NCBI GenBank assembly: GCA_005408345.1
Contig: SEMN01000891.1
Location: 98,251-162,250 of the forward strand
Direction of reading: 5' to 3'
DNA length: 64,000 nucleotides
Origin: Macquaria australasica
Taxonomy: Eukaryota; Chordata; Actinopteri; Centrarchiformes; Percichthyidae
Positions 52,727 to 64,000 of this stretch are shown here, in pieces. Below the pieces are notes generated by a model. The model was not told where the DNA came from. It worked only from the letters and a program-made list of their open reading frames with translations, and ran no database searches. A program made the translations under genes and the position numbers. Numbering within the stretch: the stretch's first letter is position 1; every line of letters starts with the position of its first letter.

Positions 52727-55700
52727 TCAGTACAGTCGCGCTCCGTAGCCAAAAGTCTGTTTAATAGCCTCGAAGTAGTATCTCTTCCAGCCTTCTTTCG
52801 TCCGCTCCTCCTCGTTGTCCGGGACGCCTCGACACTCCACCTTCAGCTCCGTCTCGCTGCTCCGGTCCAAGAAAGTCATCGTGATTGTTGCGTAATGCTC
52901 TGAGGAGCAGAAACACAACCACACCTTAGCATCAGTGTCTGAAGTGGTACAGCACGTTATTCTATAAACTTTATTAGTAAAAAAACAAGGTGCAGCTAAT
53001 GTAAAATAAGCCCCATCAGGTGAATTATGACCCCACACTGAGGCAGATAATATCTTTCATTTAGTGCTTTAACAATTAATTCTACATTGTTATTGTACTG
53101 CACACTTAAAGGTTTGAGCTATAAACTAAATTATGTTACTGTACTGCAATGTTGGTGTTAATATTGACATTTCTTATCAAATTTATAAAAATTGACATTT
53201 CATGGGTTGAACATGGCTCAACACGCCATCGGTTTTAAATCAGCCCTGAACCTGCGAGGCCACGCCTCCTACAGGTGTGGTTCCCTCACTTGTTGCCTTT
53301 TTAAAATTTACTGGGAGAGAGGGTTCTACCTGAATTTGAGGGTGTAGTTGCACCTTGAGTTGTTGATTAGTATACTTATATCTTTTCTGATTTATTATAT
53401 ATAAAATTATATATAAAATGTCAAAGTATTATGATGAAATTTAATCTCAAATTACCAGAACATGTCTTTAAATTGTATATTTTGTCTAAACCAACACTCA
53501 AAAATTCATTTCATTCCATTTTCAGCAGTATGAAATGAAGGAAAGCAAGGAAAATGCAACCAGCTAATGTTGATGACATTTTTACTAAACAAGCAAAAGA
53601 AGTTTATATAAAAAAGTGATTAAGTTCAGTGTTTGAAAAGTTTCAGGCCAAATTATTTCTTATGGCAGCCACACACATTTATGTGAAAATGTCTCTTTAA
53701 ATATAAATAAAATATAAATCAACATACCACAGGGCCAGTTGTTGTACCTCCACTTCATAACTATTTTCTCATCAGGTGCCTGGTGGAGAGAGGATTCGTT
53801 GTGAAGAGTTTATCCATTTCATTTGAAGGTAACGTGGTAGAATAGAGCACAACTGAGTGCAAATCTTTGAACTCTTCATTGCAGATATACACATGAATAT
53901 ATTTCAGGTTATTTTATGGTGTAAAAAGGTTGAACGTCGGTCTTACCAGCTCTGTGAATTCACCGAAAACATTTCCATCTAGCAGACGAAACTTTCCGCC
54001 CCTCTCTCCGTCCACTATTGCTGGAGCGTGTGTGAACGCCTGAACCATCTGCAGATGGACAGAAGACGGACACTTTAATCAGACTGCCAAAATCAAACTA
54101 TTCCTCCAGCGATGTGAGATTAAACATTTGTTGAAAACTGAACCAGAGCAGCGTCAGATACAGCGGATAAACAGCTGGCGCTCACCTCCTGGTTGAGGAA
54201 GACCCTGTAGAGATCAGCCGGGCAGGTGAGGAAGGTTTCTTTCATGCTGAATTTACAGGTGGGGATCTTGACGCCGGTGTTGACTGGAGCGGCTGTGCTG
54301 CTGGAGGAGGAAATCTGTTTTCACACAACAAGAACACAGTCTGGTGAGGGGAGATCTGCTGCACTGCCGCAGGGAAAACACTGCGATGGTTCTGTTACAG
54401 TGAATAATTTAGGGACAAGAGCTTTGTCAGGCTGGAGGTGTTTTGTAAGTGACAGCACGAACCTGAGTTTTATCCTGCTTGGCTTTGGACTGTGATGTGG
54501 CCTGCAGCTTGGCCACACCGTTGGCTGTAGGCAGGATCATTCCCTGTGTGAACTCTGCAATACAAATGTACAAAAATTGAGCTTAAAACCAACTTTTTCT
54601 TCATCCTCACTGAAATTAAAGTATTTTAATAGCCAAATACAAAGAAATTCCACTTTAAATAAACAAAGGGTTAAAACTGTACAGTGGATACGTTTTTTGT
54701 TGTTAATTGGTATAGCCATGTATTCTTCCTTTATTGCCATTTGATTTTAGTTGTGTCTGCATTTATTGTACCTCGGCACCACTGAAACTGAGGGTTCTCC
54801 CTCAATGTGTTTTCCGGGGTTTTAAACAAAATAAAATAAAATAATTGTTGAAGATGTCTATCATCAATATTGTAAAAACAAAATTCTACTATTCATTGTG
54901 AGCAAAGTTCTACAGTTACACAAGTTTAATAATAATGCCATTTCTCAATTGTTATGTCTTTTTTAAGACAAAGTGGCAGTTCTTTCTGTTTGAAACGAAC
55001 ATTTTCATATCGAGCAAATGTATATTTCATGGCATTTCAATTGGTTTTTATCTGGTGTTACATTTTCAACATCACTTTTTAACTCATTAAAATTCTATAC
55101 TGGCTTATCATAGTGGACCCTAAATCTTCAAACTGACTCATCGCCATGATTTAAATGAGACTCCTTTAAAAGGCCAAATAAATCTTTCTGACAGGTATAC
55201 ACGGTAACACAAAAAAGACTTGATAATCAATTCGAGACTGATAACCGTCCCCTTCTGTTTCAATTTGGATCACTGGTTTCACCCACCTGTTTTTAGGAAC
55301 CCAACGTAGCTTCCCAGGGCTTCACGGATTTTCTCAGCTCCTTTTGTCTTCATCAGGTTGGTCAGTGGCGTTTCAGGTTCGTCTTTATTCAACGATACAG
55401 AAATCTGGACATGGATCACAGGACGGGCGTCACCACACTGTTCCTACACCGATCAGTCAGCTAGAATCACTACAAGTTCTTTAGTGAAACTTACATCAAG
55501 ATCCTCCATGTCGTTCTCGTCAGAAAGGTTTGGAACTTCAATTGTTCCTTTATACTTGACTCCTGTTTTTGACTTTCCTGGTAAAATAAAGAGAATACAG
55601 ATGTCAGCAGAGATAATAACAACAAAGGAAAAGCTCTTTTTGATCAGCTGATGGGTTTCTGTCCTCTACCAACTATTTTAGGAAGCATTTGATTGTCAAA

Positions 55701-57941
55701 ATGAGAAAGCTGTCATGACTTTTCAGGCAACAAGCACATCAGCAGGCAGGTGATTAAGTTAGTTTCCTGTTCGTCTCCTCTGTATTCATCCAGCAGTGAT
55801 AGCAGCAAACACGGTCACCACTGCTGTTAGCAGAAGTGTGACCAGTTTTATGCAGAAATATTTGACCAAACTCCCCCCAAAACAAAATTACCAGCAGCCA
55901 CAGTCGTCTACGTACCGGTCCAAGTAGCTTTCAGGTTCCATTCATAAAAGAAAATAAGTTTCCCTTTCCGGTTGTTAATCGAAGCCTCTCCTTCCAACTT
56001 GCTGACTTCTGTCACCTCGCACCTCCCCTCTTCGTTCTCCACGGTCACGCCGACAACCAGGGATTTCAATTTGTCTGACGACCAGTTTGTTGCATCACGT
56101 TCAGTCCTGAAAAGTCCAGCAGAGACCGCAGACATGAGAGAGCACATCCAACACAAATCTGCACCTTCTTTTTCTTTCATATCTACAGTGTTATACTGCG
56201 CAGGTGTCATGATATTTCTGTTCTTCATTTCCTGACTGTTGAGTGTTTGTATACTATGCTACAAACCTACTTTTCTAAAGACGCATAGCTGCCAACAGAC
56301 ATCAGTACACCGCTGACCAATTTATCTTTACAGCAGGCATATTCTGGCAGGATTCATCCCCTCACCAGTCACGGACATTTAGCTCTAAAAACAGCAGCGT
56401 CAATTCTTATCAACACCTAATGTATCTTTACACATCACCAGGAGTGAACTCTGCACGCAGGTTGATACCGAACAGCTTTTCCTGTGACAGCAAGCTGCTG
56501 AGAGAGACTCGTTGGGAAAAATCTATTCTTCAATCTATTATTTACATGCGTACATGCGTTAGCTCATTAACTATAAATTATACAGAACTACAAGCAGCAG
56601 CTACCGAGGCAAAATCCTTGTATGTGAAAACCGTCTTGACAATAAACCCGATTCTGATAAGTATAAATGATTGTATTAGCAGTACTTTATATTACCCTGC
56701 CGACCATTTACAAAAGCATTCTGCATCATTTAATATTACCATTCAGGCAGCTGCCGCTGGTCTCTATTCAACTTCAAACTCTCCTGATTCGGTGCGATGA
56801 ACGTTAAATCTACTTGTATATGTCAGAGTTACGTTATCTGGGTTTACAGCTGAGCGTGTAGTTTGTTACAGGAAGGCTTTACTGCTTTACTACGCGACAA
56901 CAAAACTCAAACATACATTCAGACACGACGTCACGTGTGTTGAATTAAGTTAATGTTTATACTGAGCTGACATAGACTCAAACTAACAGCTGCCTGGAAG
57001 CCAGAAACAACGCGTACAATAATCTAACGTTATGATATACTACGGAAAACTACAGGAATATTCTCACACTAATTCAAATGACTTAAAACATTTAAAACGT
57101 GGTGGTGGTGTTGTGGCCAAACCCCAAAGGGACTACAAGATGCCTGTGGTGGTGCGAACTGTCATCCGTCACATCCACAAACAGCTAGAGAGCACTTTGG
57201 GAGAAACTAAGAGCTTATTTTGAACTTTTAACAGTAAAGACAAGGAAGAGATCACCGAGTATATTTACTCTATAGGAATGTAATTATGACACAACACACT
57301 TTACACCTGTCAGGGGGAAACACGTGTTTGAACTGAATGATGTCACGTGAAGTTCAGTTTATTGGATGTGTGCTGCAGTACTTTTATACTACTACTACTA
57401 CTACTACTCCTCCTCAGAGCTCACAACGAGGTAGAAACTGCTGCCAGAACAACAAAATCTGGATCCATTTGTACATTTTTTCAGCGAGTAGCGTTTGGAG
57501 CCTGCCTCGCGTGCTGTAACAACAGAAGCCGAACCCCTTCTGGCCACCCGGCGACTCTATAAACCACGTTATTACACCGGAACACGTGTTGCAACAGACG
57601 CATAAAGAAGCTACAGCAGTTAGCTACGGGCGAGGCTTTTACTGCTTTTACTTTAGTAATAATTATAACAATTATAACAATAATCTACAGGTGACACTCA
57701 GAGCTACCTGCGAGCACCGATCCGCACAGGAGACCTAAATCCAAAAACACCGGCTGCGTTAGATAAAGAGCTCAGTGTGTGATGTTAGCATTAGCGAGCT
57801 AGCCGGCGGTGCGCGGCCCCCGCGGCGCCCCGCAGCGCCCCGCAGCGCCCCGCGGCCTCACCAGTGCCAGTTGTTGACGTTCGTCGCGTCGGCCCTCTCC
57901 TCCACGATCCAGCGAGGGTCCCCTTCTCCCCACTTCGCCAT
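52727..57941 (-). CDS. ahsa1: Activator of Hsp90 ATPase (AHSA1), 9 coding exons
   Basis: AHSA1 is a cytosolic co-chaperone that binds the Hsp90 middle and N-terminal domains and accelerates ATP hydrolysis. Coding exons on the minus strand, first to last: 57862-57941, 55916-56106, 55495-55577, 55287-55404, 54463-54554, 54186-54314, 53947-54048, 53728-53779, 52727-52899. Phases agree and give 339 residues (human AHSA1 is 338). The N-terminus MAKWGEGDPRWIVEERADA leads into NVNNWHW (21-27), the conserved NxNNWHW motif. RKGK at 73-76 is the basic motif that contacts Hsp90. After a variable linker rich in Gln/Lys (about 160-195), the C-terminal AHSA1/START-like domain runs from about 205 and ends with RYYFEAIKQTFGYGARLY. 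The full family length and both Hsp90-contacting motifs are present, so the gene looks functional. Confidence 0.95.
56932..57588. promoter_or_regulatory. ahsa1: Cluster of four CACGTG E boxes in ahsa1 intron 1
   Basis: CACGTG lies at 56932-56937, 57321-57326, within TCACGTGA at 57343-57350, and at 57583-57588. The palindrome binds USF, MYC/MAX and TFE-type factors. Four perfect copies in about 650 bp of otherwise AT-rich intron is more than expected by chance. Function is inferred only. Confidence 0.4.
57388..57409 (+). repeat. (ACT)n short microsatellite
   Basis: Seven ACT units followed by CCTCCTC, in ahsa1 intron 1. Confidence 0.85.
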
Positions 57942-58145
57942 CCGGCCGGCTGAGTGCCTCAGGGAGCTGCGGTGTGTGCCGGTGACCGCCGGGTGCTCGC
58001 TGCGGCTTCCAGAAGCGTCTGAGGCGGCGCGCCTGCGTGCGTGCGTCCGCCGCGCCGCGGAAGGTGCTGGAAGCGGAAGTGGAGCTACGGAGGGCCGGAA
58101 GTTGTTCTCTGAAGAACAGTGTGGCGTCGCAGAGGAAGACGCCTT
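57760..58145. promoter_or_regulatory. ahsa1: CpG-rich promoter of ahsa1 with ETS sites
   Basis: Dense CpG surrounds exon 1 (57862-57941), without a TATA box. On the plus strand GCGGAAGT (58073-58080) and CCGGAAGT (58095-58102) are ETS-type sites 130-160 bp upstream of the start codon. One TTCCAGAA (58007-58014) fits two inverted heat-shock half sites, which is weak as a heat-shock element. The 21-bp array begins about 60 bp further on. Confidence 0.6.
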
Positions 58146-58900
58146 CAAAGAGAGACAACTTTATAAACACAGACATTAACAGCGTTCAGCGTGGAAGCCC
58201 ATGTGGAAATAAAGAGATAAAAAGTCAGAATTATGAGATAAAAAGTCATAATTATGAGATAAAAAGTCAGAATTATGAGATAAAAAGTCATAATTATGAG
58301 ATAAAAAGTCGAAACTATGAGATAAAAAGTCGAAACTATGAGATAAAAAGTCAGAGTTATGAGATAAAAAGACGAAACTATGAGATAAAAAGTCAGAATT
58401 ATGAGATAAAAAGTCATAATTATGAGATAAAAAGACGAAACTATGATAAAAAGTCAGAATTATGAGATAAAAAGTCGAAACTATGAGATAAAAAGTCAGA
58501 ATTATGAGATAAAAAGTCATAATTATGAGATAAAAAGACGAAACTATGAGATAAAAAGTCAGAATTATGAGATAAAAAGACGAAACTATGATAAAAAGTC
58601 AGAATTATGAGATAAAAAGTCGAAACTATGAGATAAAAAGTCAGAATTATGAATAAAAAAGTCAGAATAATGAGATAAAAAGACGAAACTATGAGATAAA
58701 AAGTCATAATTATGAGATAAAAAGTCAGAATTATGAGATAAAAAGTCGAAACTATGAGATAAAAAGTCATAATTATGAGATAAAAAGTCAGAATTATGAG
58801 ATAAAAAGTCGAAACTATGAGATAAAAAGTCAGAATTATGAGATAAAAAGTCAGAATTATTAGATAAAACATCGAAACTATGAGATAAAAAGTCATAATT

Positions 58901-61653
58901 ATGAGATAAAAAGTCGAAACTATGAGATAAAAAGTCGAAACTATGAGATAAAAAGTCGAAATAAAGAGATAAAAAGTCAGAATTATGAGATAAAAAGTCA
59001 GAATTATGAGATAAAAAGTCACAATTATGAGATAAAAAGTCACAATTATGAGATAAAAAGTCATAATTATGAGATAAAAAGTCGAAACTATGAGATAAAA
59101 AGTCAGAATTATGAGATAAAAAGTCATAATTATGAGATAAAAAGACGAAACTATGAGATAAAAAGTCAGAATTCTGAGATAAAAAGTCGAAACTATGAGA
59201 TAAAAAGTCAAAACTATGAGATAAAAAGTCAGAATTATGAGATAAAAAGACGAAACTATGAGATAAAAAGTCATAATTATGAGATAAAAAGTCAGAATTA
59301 TGAGATAAAAAGTCGAAACTATGAGATAAAAAGTCGAAACTATGAGATAAAAAGTCAGAATTATGAGATAAAAAGTCAGAATTATTAGATAAAACATCGA
59401 AACTATGAGATAAAAAGTCATAATTATGAGATAAAAAGTCGAAACTGAGATAAAAAGTCGAAACTATGAGATAAAAAGTCGAAATTATGAGATAAAAAGT
59501 CAGAATTATCAGATAAAAAGTCAGAATTATGAGATAAAGTCACAATTATGAGATAAAAAGTCAAAACTATGAGATAAAAAGTCACAATTATGAGATAAAA
59601 AGTCAGAATTATGAGATAAAAAGTCAGAATAATGAGATAAAAAGTCGAAACTATGAGATAAAAAGTCGAAACTATGAGATAAAAAGTCGAAACTATGAGA
59701 TAAAAAGTCGAAATAAAGAGATAAAAAGTCAGAATTATGAGATAAAAAGTCAGAATTATGATATAAAAAGTCAGAATTATGAGATAAAAAGTCACAATTA
59801 TGAGATAAAAAGTGGAAACTATGAGATAAAAAGTCAGAATTATGAGATAAAAAGTCACAATTATGAGATAAAAAGTCAAAACTATGAGATAAAAAGTCAG
59901 AATTATGAGATAAAAAGTCAGAATGAGATAAAAAGTCGAAACTATGAGATAAAAAGTCAAAAATGAGATAAAAAGTCAGAATTATGAGATAAAAAGTCAT
60001 AATTATGAGATAAAAAGACGAAACTATGAGATAAAAAGTCAGAATTATGAGATAAAAAGTCGAAACTATGAGATAAAAAGTCAAAACTATGAGATAAAAA
60101 GTCAGAATTATGAGATAAAAAGACGAAACTATGAGATAAAAAGTCAGAATTATGAGATAAAAAGTCGAAACTATGAGATAAAAAGTCAGAATTATGAGAT
60201 AAAAAGTCAGAATTATTAGATAAAACATCGAAACTATGAGATAAAAAGTCATAATTATGAGATAAAAAGTCGAAATTATGAGATAAAAAGTCAGAATTAT
60301 GAGATAAAAAGTCACAATTATGAGATAAAAAGTCGAAAATTTTATCTCAGAATTATGAGATAAAAAGTCAGAATAATGAGATAAAAAGTCGAAACTATGA
60401 GATAAAAATTCGAAACTATGAGATAAATAGTCGAAACTGAGATAAAAAGTCGAAACTATGAGATAAAAAGTCACAATTATGAGATAAAAAGTCACAATTA
60501 TGAGATAAAAAGTCGAAACTGAGATAAAAAGTCAGAATTATGAGATAAAAAGTCAGAATAATGAGATAAAAAGTCGAAACTATGAGATAAAAAGTCGAAA
60601 CTATGAGATAAAAAGTCGAAATAAAGAGATAAAAAGTCAGAATTATGAGATAAAAAGTCAGAATTATGAGATAAAAAGTCACAATTATGAGATAAAAAGT
60701 CACAATTATGAGATAAAAAGTCATAATTATGAGATAAAAAGTCGAAACTATGAGATAAAAAGTCAGAATTATGAGATAAAAAGTCATAATTATGAGATAA
60801 AAAGACGAAACTATGAGATAAAAAGTCAGAATTCTGAGATAAAAAGTCGAAACTATGAGATAAAAAGTCAAAACTATGAGATAAAAAGTCAGAATTATGA
60901 GATAAAAAGACGAAACTATGAGATAAAAAGTCATAATTATGAGATAAAAAGTCAGAATTATGAGATAAAAAGTCGAAACTATGAGATAAAAAGTCGAAAC
61001 TATGAGATAAAAAGTCAGAATTATGAGATAAAAAGTCAGAATTATTAGATAAAACATCGAAACTATGAGATAAAAAGTCATAATTATGAGATAAAAAGTC
61101 GAAACTGAGATAAAAAGTCGAAACTATGAGATAAAAAGTCGAAATTATGAGATAAAAAGTCAGAATTATCAGATAAAAAGTCAGAATTATGAGATAAAGT
61201 CACAATTATGAGATAAAAAGTCAAAACTATGAGATAAAAAGTCACAATTATGAGATAAAAAGTCAGAATTATGAGATAAAAAGTCAGAATAATGAGATAA
61301 AAAGTCGAAACTATGAGATAAAAAGTCGAAACTATGAGATAAAAAGTCGAAACTATGAGATAAAAAGTCGAAATAAAGAGATAAAAAGTCAGAATTATGA
61401 GATAAAAAGTCAGAATTATGATATAAAAAGTCAGAATTATGAGATAAAAAGTCACAATTATGAGATAAAAAGTGGAAACTATGAGATAAAAAGTCAGAAT
61501 TATGAGATAAAAAGTCACAATTATGAGATAAAAAGTCAAAACTATGAGATAAAAAGTCAGAATTATGAGATAAAAAGTCAGAATGAGATAAAAAGTCGAA
61601 ACTATGAGATAAAAAGTCAAAAATGAGATAAAAAGTCAGAATTATGAGATAAA
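58901..61653 (+). repeat. 1,093-bp higher-order block, two identical copies
   Basis: 58901-59993 and 60561-61653 are identical base by base in my line-by-line comparison, at a fixed offset of 1660 bp. The comparison includes rare private variants such as ATTCTGAG, TTATTAGATAAAACATCG, GATATAAAAAG and the 17-bp unit GAGATAAAGTCACAATT. The copies diverge immediately outside these limits (58896/58900 and 59994). The marker TAGATAAAACATCG also occurs at 58861 and 60217. Confidence 0.92.
60322..60348 (+). other. Inverted partial unit making a 9-bp hairpin
   Basis: TTTTATCTC at 60340-60348 is the reverse complement of GAGATAAAA at 60322-60330, with a 9-base spacer. I find no other TTATCTC word on the plus strand in the array. 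It can also pair with the next unit downstream. Confidence 0.85.
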
Positions 61654-62440
61654 GTCAAAACTATGAGATAAAAAGTCAGAATTATGAGATAAAAAGTCGA
61701 AACTATGAGATAAAAAGTCAGAATTATGAGATAAAAAGTCACAATTATGAGATAAAAAGTCGAAACTATGAGATAAAAAGTCAGAATTATGAGATAAAAA
61801 GTCGAAAGTATGAGATAAAAAGTCACAATTATGAGATAAAAAGTCGAAACTATGAGATAAAAAGTCAGAATTATGAGATAAAAAGTCAGAATAATGAGAT
61901 AAAAAGTCGAAACTATGAGATAAAAAGTCAAAACTGAGATAAAAAGTCGAAACTGAGATAAAAAGACGAAACTGAGATAAAAAGACGAAACTGAGATAAA
62001 AAGTCAGAATTATGAGATAAAAAGTCGAAACTGAGATAAAAAGATGAAACTGAGATAAAGAGACGAAACTGAGATAAAAAGTCGAAATTATGAGATAAAA
62101 AGTCAGAATTATGAGATAAAAAGTCGAAATTATGAGATAAAAAGTCGAAACTCAGATAAAAAGTCGAAATTATGAGATAAAAAGTCAGAATTATGAGAAA
62201 AAGTCAGAATTATGAGATAAAAAGTCGAAACTATGAGATAAAAAGTCAGAATTATGAGATAAAAAGTCAGAATTATGAGATAAAAAGTCGAAACTGAGAT
62301 AAAAAGTCGAAACTGAGATAAAAAGTCGAAATTATGAGATAAAAAGTCAGAATTATGAGATAAAAAGTCGAAATTATGAGATAAAAAGTCGAAACTGAGA
62401 TAAAAAGTCGAAACTGAGATAAAAAGTCAGAATTATGAGA

Positions 62441-63030
62441 TAAGACGAAATTATGAGATAAAAAGTGGAAACTATGAGATAAAAAGTCATAATTATGAGA
62501 TAAAAAGTCGAAATTATGAGATAAAAAGTCAGAATTATGAGATAAAAAGTCAGAATTATGAGATAAAAATTCGAAACTATGATATAAAAAGTAGAAACTG
62601 AGATAAAAAGTCGAAACTGAGATAAAAAGTCAGAATTATGAGATAAGACGAAATTATGAGATAAAAAGTGGAAACTATGAGATAAAAAGTCATAATTATG
62701 AGATAAAAAGTCGAAATTATGAGATAAAAAGTCAGAATTATGAGATAAAAAGTCAGAATTATGAGATAAAAATTCGAAACTATGATATAAAAAGTAGAAA
62801 CTGAGATAAAAAGTCGAAACTGAGATAAAAAGTCAGAATTATGAGATAAGACGAAATTATGAGATAAAAAGTGGAAACTATGAGATAAAAAGTCATAATT
62901 ATGAGATAAAAAGTCGAAATTATGAGATAAAAAGTCAGAATTATGAGATAAAAAGTCAGAATTATGAGATAAAAATTCGAAACTATGATATAAAAAGTAG
63001 AAACTGAGATAAAAAGTCGAAACTATGAGA
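62441..63030 (+). repeat. 203-bp sub-array, three copies
   Basis: The deletion junction GATAAGACG recurs at 62441, 62644 and 62847, exactly 203 bp apart. Each copy carries the same set of rare variants: AAGTGGAAAC, AAAATTCG, GATATAAAAAGTAGAAAC. The third copy departs from the others near 63030. A decayed fourth junction (TAAGACAG) lies near 63671. Confidence 0.88.
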
Positions 63031-63485
63031 TAAAAAGTCGAAATTATGAGATAAAAAGTCAGAATTATGAGATAAAAAGTCACAAATATGAGATAAAAAG
63101 TCGAAACTATGAGATAAAAAGTCACAATTATGAGATAAAAAGTCACAATTATGAGATAAAAAGTTGAAACTATGAGATAAAAAGTCAGAATTATGAGATA
63201 AAAAGTCAGAATAATGAGATAAAAAGTCGAAACTATGAGATAAAAAGTCGAAACTATGAGATAAAAAGTCGAAATAAAGAGATAAAAAGTCAGAATTATG
63301 AGATAAAAAGTCAGAATTATGAGATAAAAAGTCAGAATTATGAGATAAAAAGTCGAAATTATGAGATAAAAAGTCGAAACTCAGATAAAAAGTCGAAATT
63401 ATGAGATAAAAAGTCAGAATTATGAGATAAAAAGTCGAAACTATGAGATAAAAAGTCAGAATTATGAGATAAAAAGTCAGAATTA

Positions 63486-64000
63486 TATGAAGGATAAAAA
63501 AGGAAGAGTGAAACTGAGATAAAAGGCCAGGGAAACTGAGATAAAAGAAATTAATTATGAGATAAAAGAGTCAAGAATTATGAGATAAAAGAGTGAAATT
63601 ATGAGATAAAAGTGAGAAACTGAGATAAAAGAATTGAAACTGAGAGATAAAAAGTCAGGAAGTATGAGATAAGACAGAAATTATGAGATAAAAGTGGAAA
63701 CTATGAGATAAAAAGTCATAATTATGAGATAAAAGTCGAAATTATGAGATAAAAAGTCATAATTATTAGATAAAAAGTCCTAATTATGAGATAAAAGTCG
63801 AAATTATGAGATAAAAGTCAAAATTATGAGATAAAAAGTCATAATTATGAGATAAAAAGTCAAAATTATGAGATAAAAGTCAGAATTATGAGATAAAAAG
63901 TCATAATTATGAGATAAAAGTCGAAATTATGAGATAAAAGTCGAAATTATGAGATAAAAAGTCATAATTATGAGATAAAAGTCGAAATTATGAGATAAAA
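63486..64000 (+). repeat. Irregular end of the array with 20-bp units
   Basis: From about 63486 units contain extra bases (GGATAAAAAAGGAAGAGTG, AAAGAGTCAAG). From about 63690 many units have four A instead of five, giving alternating 20- and 21-bp units (GATAAAAGTCGAAATTATGA and GATAAAAAGTCATAATTATG). The array still runs at the last base. Confidence 0.85.

Larger units (their letters stand above)
58204..64000 (+). repeat. 21-bp minisatellite array, at least 5.8 kb, running off the window
   Basis: About 275 head-to-tail units, each with the near-constant core GAGATAAAAAG followed by a variable 10-mer. The main types are TCAGAATTAT, TCATAATTAT, TCACAATTAT, TCGAAACTAT, ACGAAACTAT and TCGAAATAAA. 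Shorter 19-bp units that lose AT (GTCGAAACTGAG) become common after 61930. Each unit carries an A5 tract and AGATAA. The first unit (near 58206) is of the AAATAAAGAG type. The array contains a 1,093-bp block present twice, a 203-bp triplication and one inverted fragment. Because 21 is a multiple of three, several frames stay open for hundreds of codons on the minus strand with a heptapeptide period. No start context, splice structure or codon bias supports a gene. Confidence 0.97.

Noticed and set aside
58007..58014. Heat-shock element upstream of ahsa1
   Set aside because: Only two half sites (TTCCAGAA); a functional element usually needs at least three, so it is mentioned but not called.
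57775..58179. 134-codon plus-strand frame in the ahsa1 promoter
   Set aside because: GC-rich shadow of the CpG island and ahsa1 exon 1 on the opposite strand; no similarity.
58441..63146. Long minus-strand open frames in the array (104 to 326 codons)
   Set aside because: They are a direct product of a stop-free 21-bp repeat; several frames and both strands are open, with no start context, splicing or family similarity.
58204..64000. CRISPR-like array
   Set aside because: Direct 21-bp tandem units without unique spacers in a vertebrate genome; this is a minisatellite.

Overview
The window looks like nuclear DNA from a teleost (probably percomorph) fish. It holds four vertebrate-type, multi-exon genes with short exons, consensus GT-AG introns and AT-rich introns. 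The introns are full of dispersed repeats of kinds seen in fish genomes, and the putative promoters are CpG-rich. All exon models were built by reading splice sites and codon phase by hand. All four gene models close in frame from ATG to stop.

Layout: (1) 1854-32692, minus strand: larp1 (La-related protein 1), 19 coding exons and about 1079 residues, with its CpG-rich promoter at about 31.8-33.2 kb. (2) 34593-45092, minus strand: a one-domain phospholipase B1-like GDSL lipase, 16 coding exons and 413 residues, with a signal peptide and a hydrophobic C-terminal tail. (3) 46823-51167, plus strand: a short DRAP1/NC2-alpha-like histone-fold protein, 6 coding exons and 150 residues. Its upstream region carries two full CRE palindromes. 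(4) 52727-57941, minus strand: ahsa1 (activator of Hsp90 ATPase), 9 coding exons and 339 residues, tail-to-tail with gene 3. (5) About 58204 to the window end: a minisatellite of 21-bp units, at least 5.8 kb long, starting about 260 bp upstream of the ahsa1 start codon.

The genes do not form a pathway. larp1 controls translation of TOP mRNAs, the plb1-like product would hydrolyse lipids outside the cell, the drap1-like product would act on TBP-dependent transcription, and ahsa1 is an Hsp90 co-chaperone. The most unusual element is the 21-bp array. Each unit carries an A5 tract and an AGATAA (GATA-type) site, repeated every two helical turns. The array has its own higher-order structure, including a 1,093-bp block present twice without a mismatch, a 203-bp triplication and one inverted unit. 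The long open frames in the array are a by-product of a 7-codon period and are not called as genes.

Other points of note: a tRNA-Val-like, A-tailed sequence that overlaps the stop codon of the plb1-like gene; a ZNF143-type motif in a drap1-like intron; an 18-bp inverted repeat in larp1 intron 1; and many MITE-like and LINE remnants. Transposon family names are given only as resemblances, because no database search was possible.
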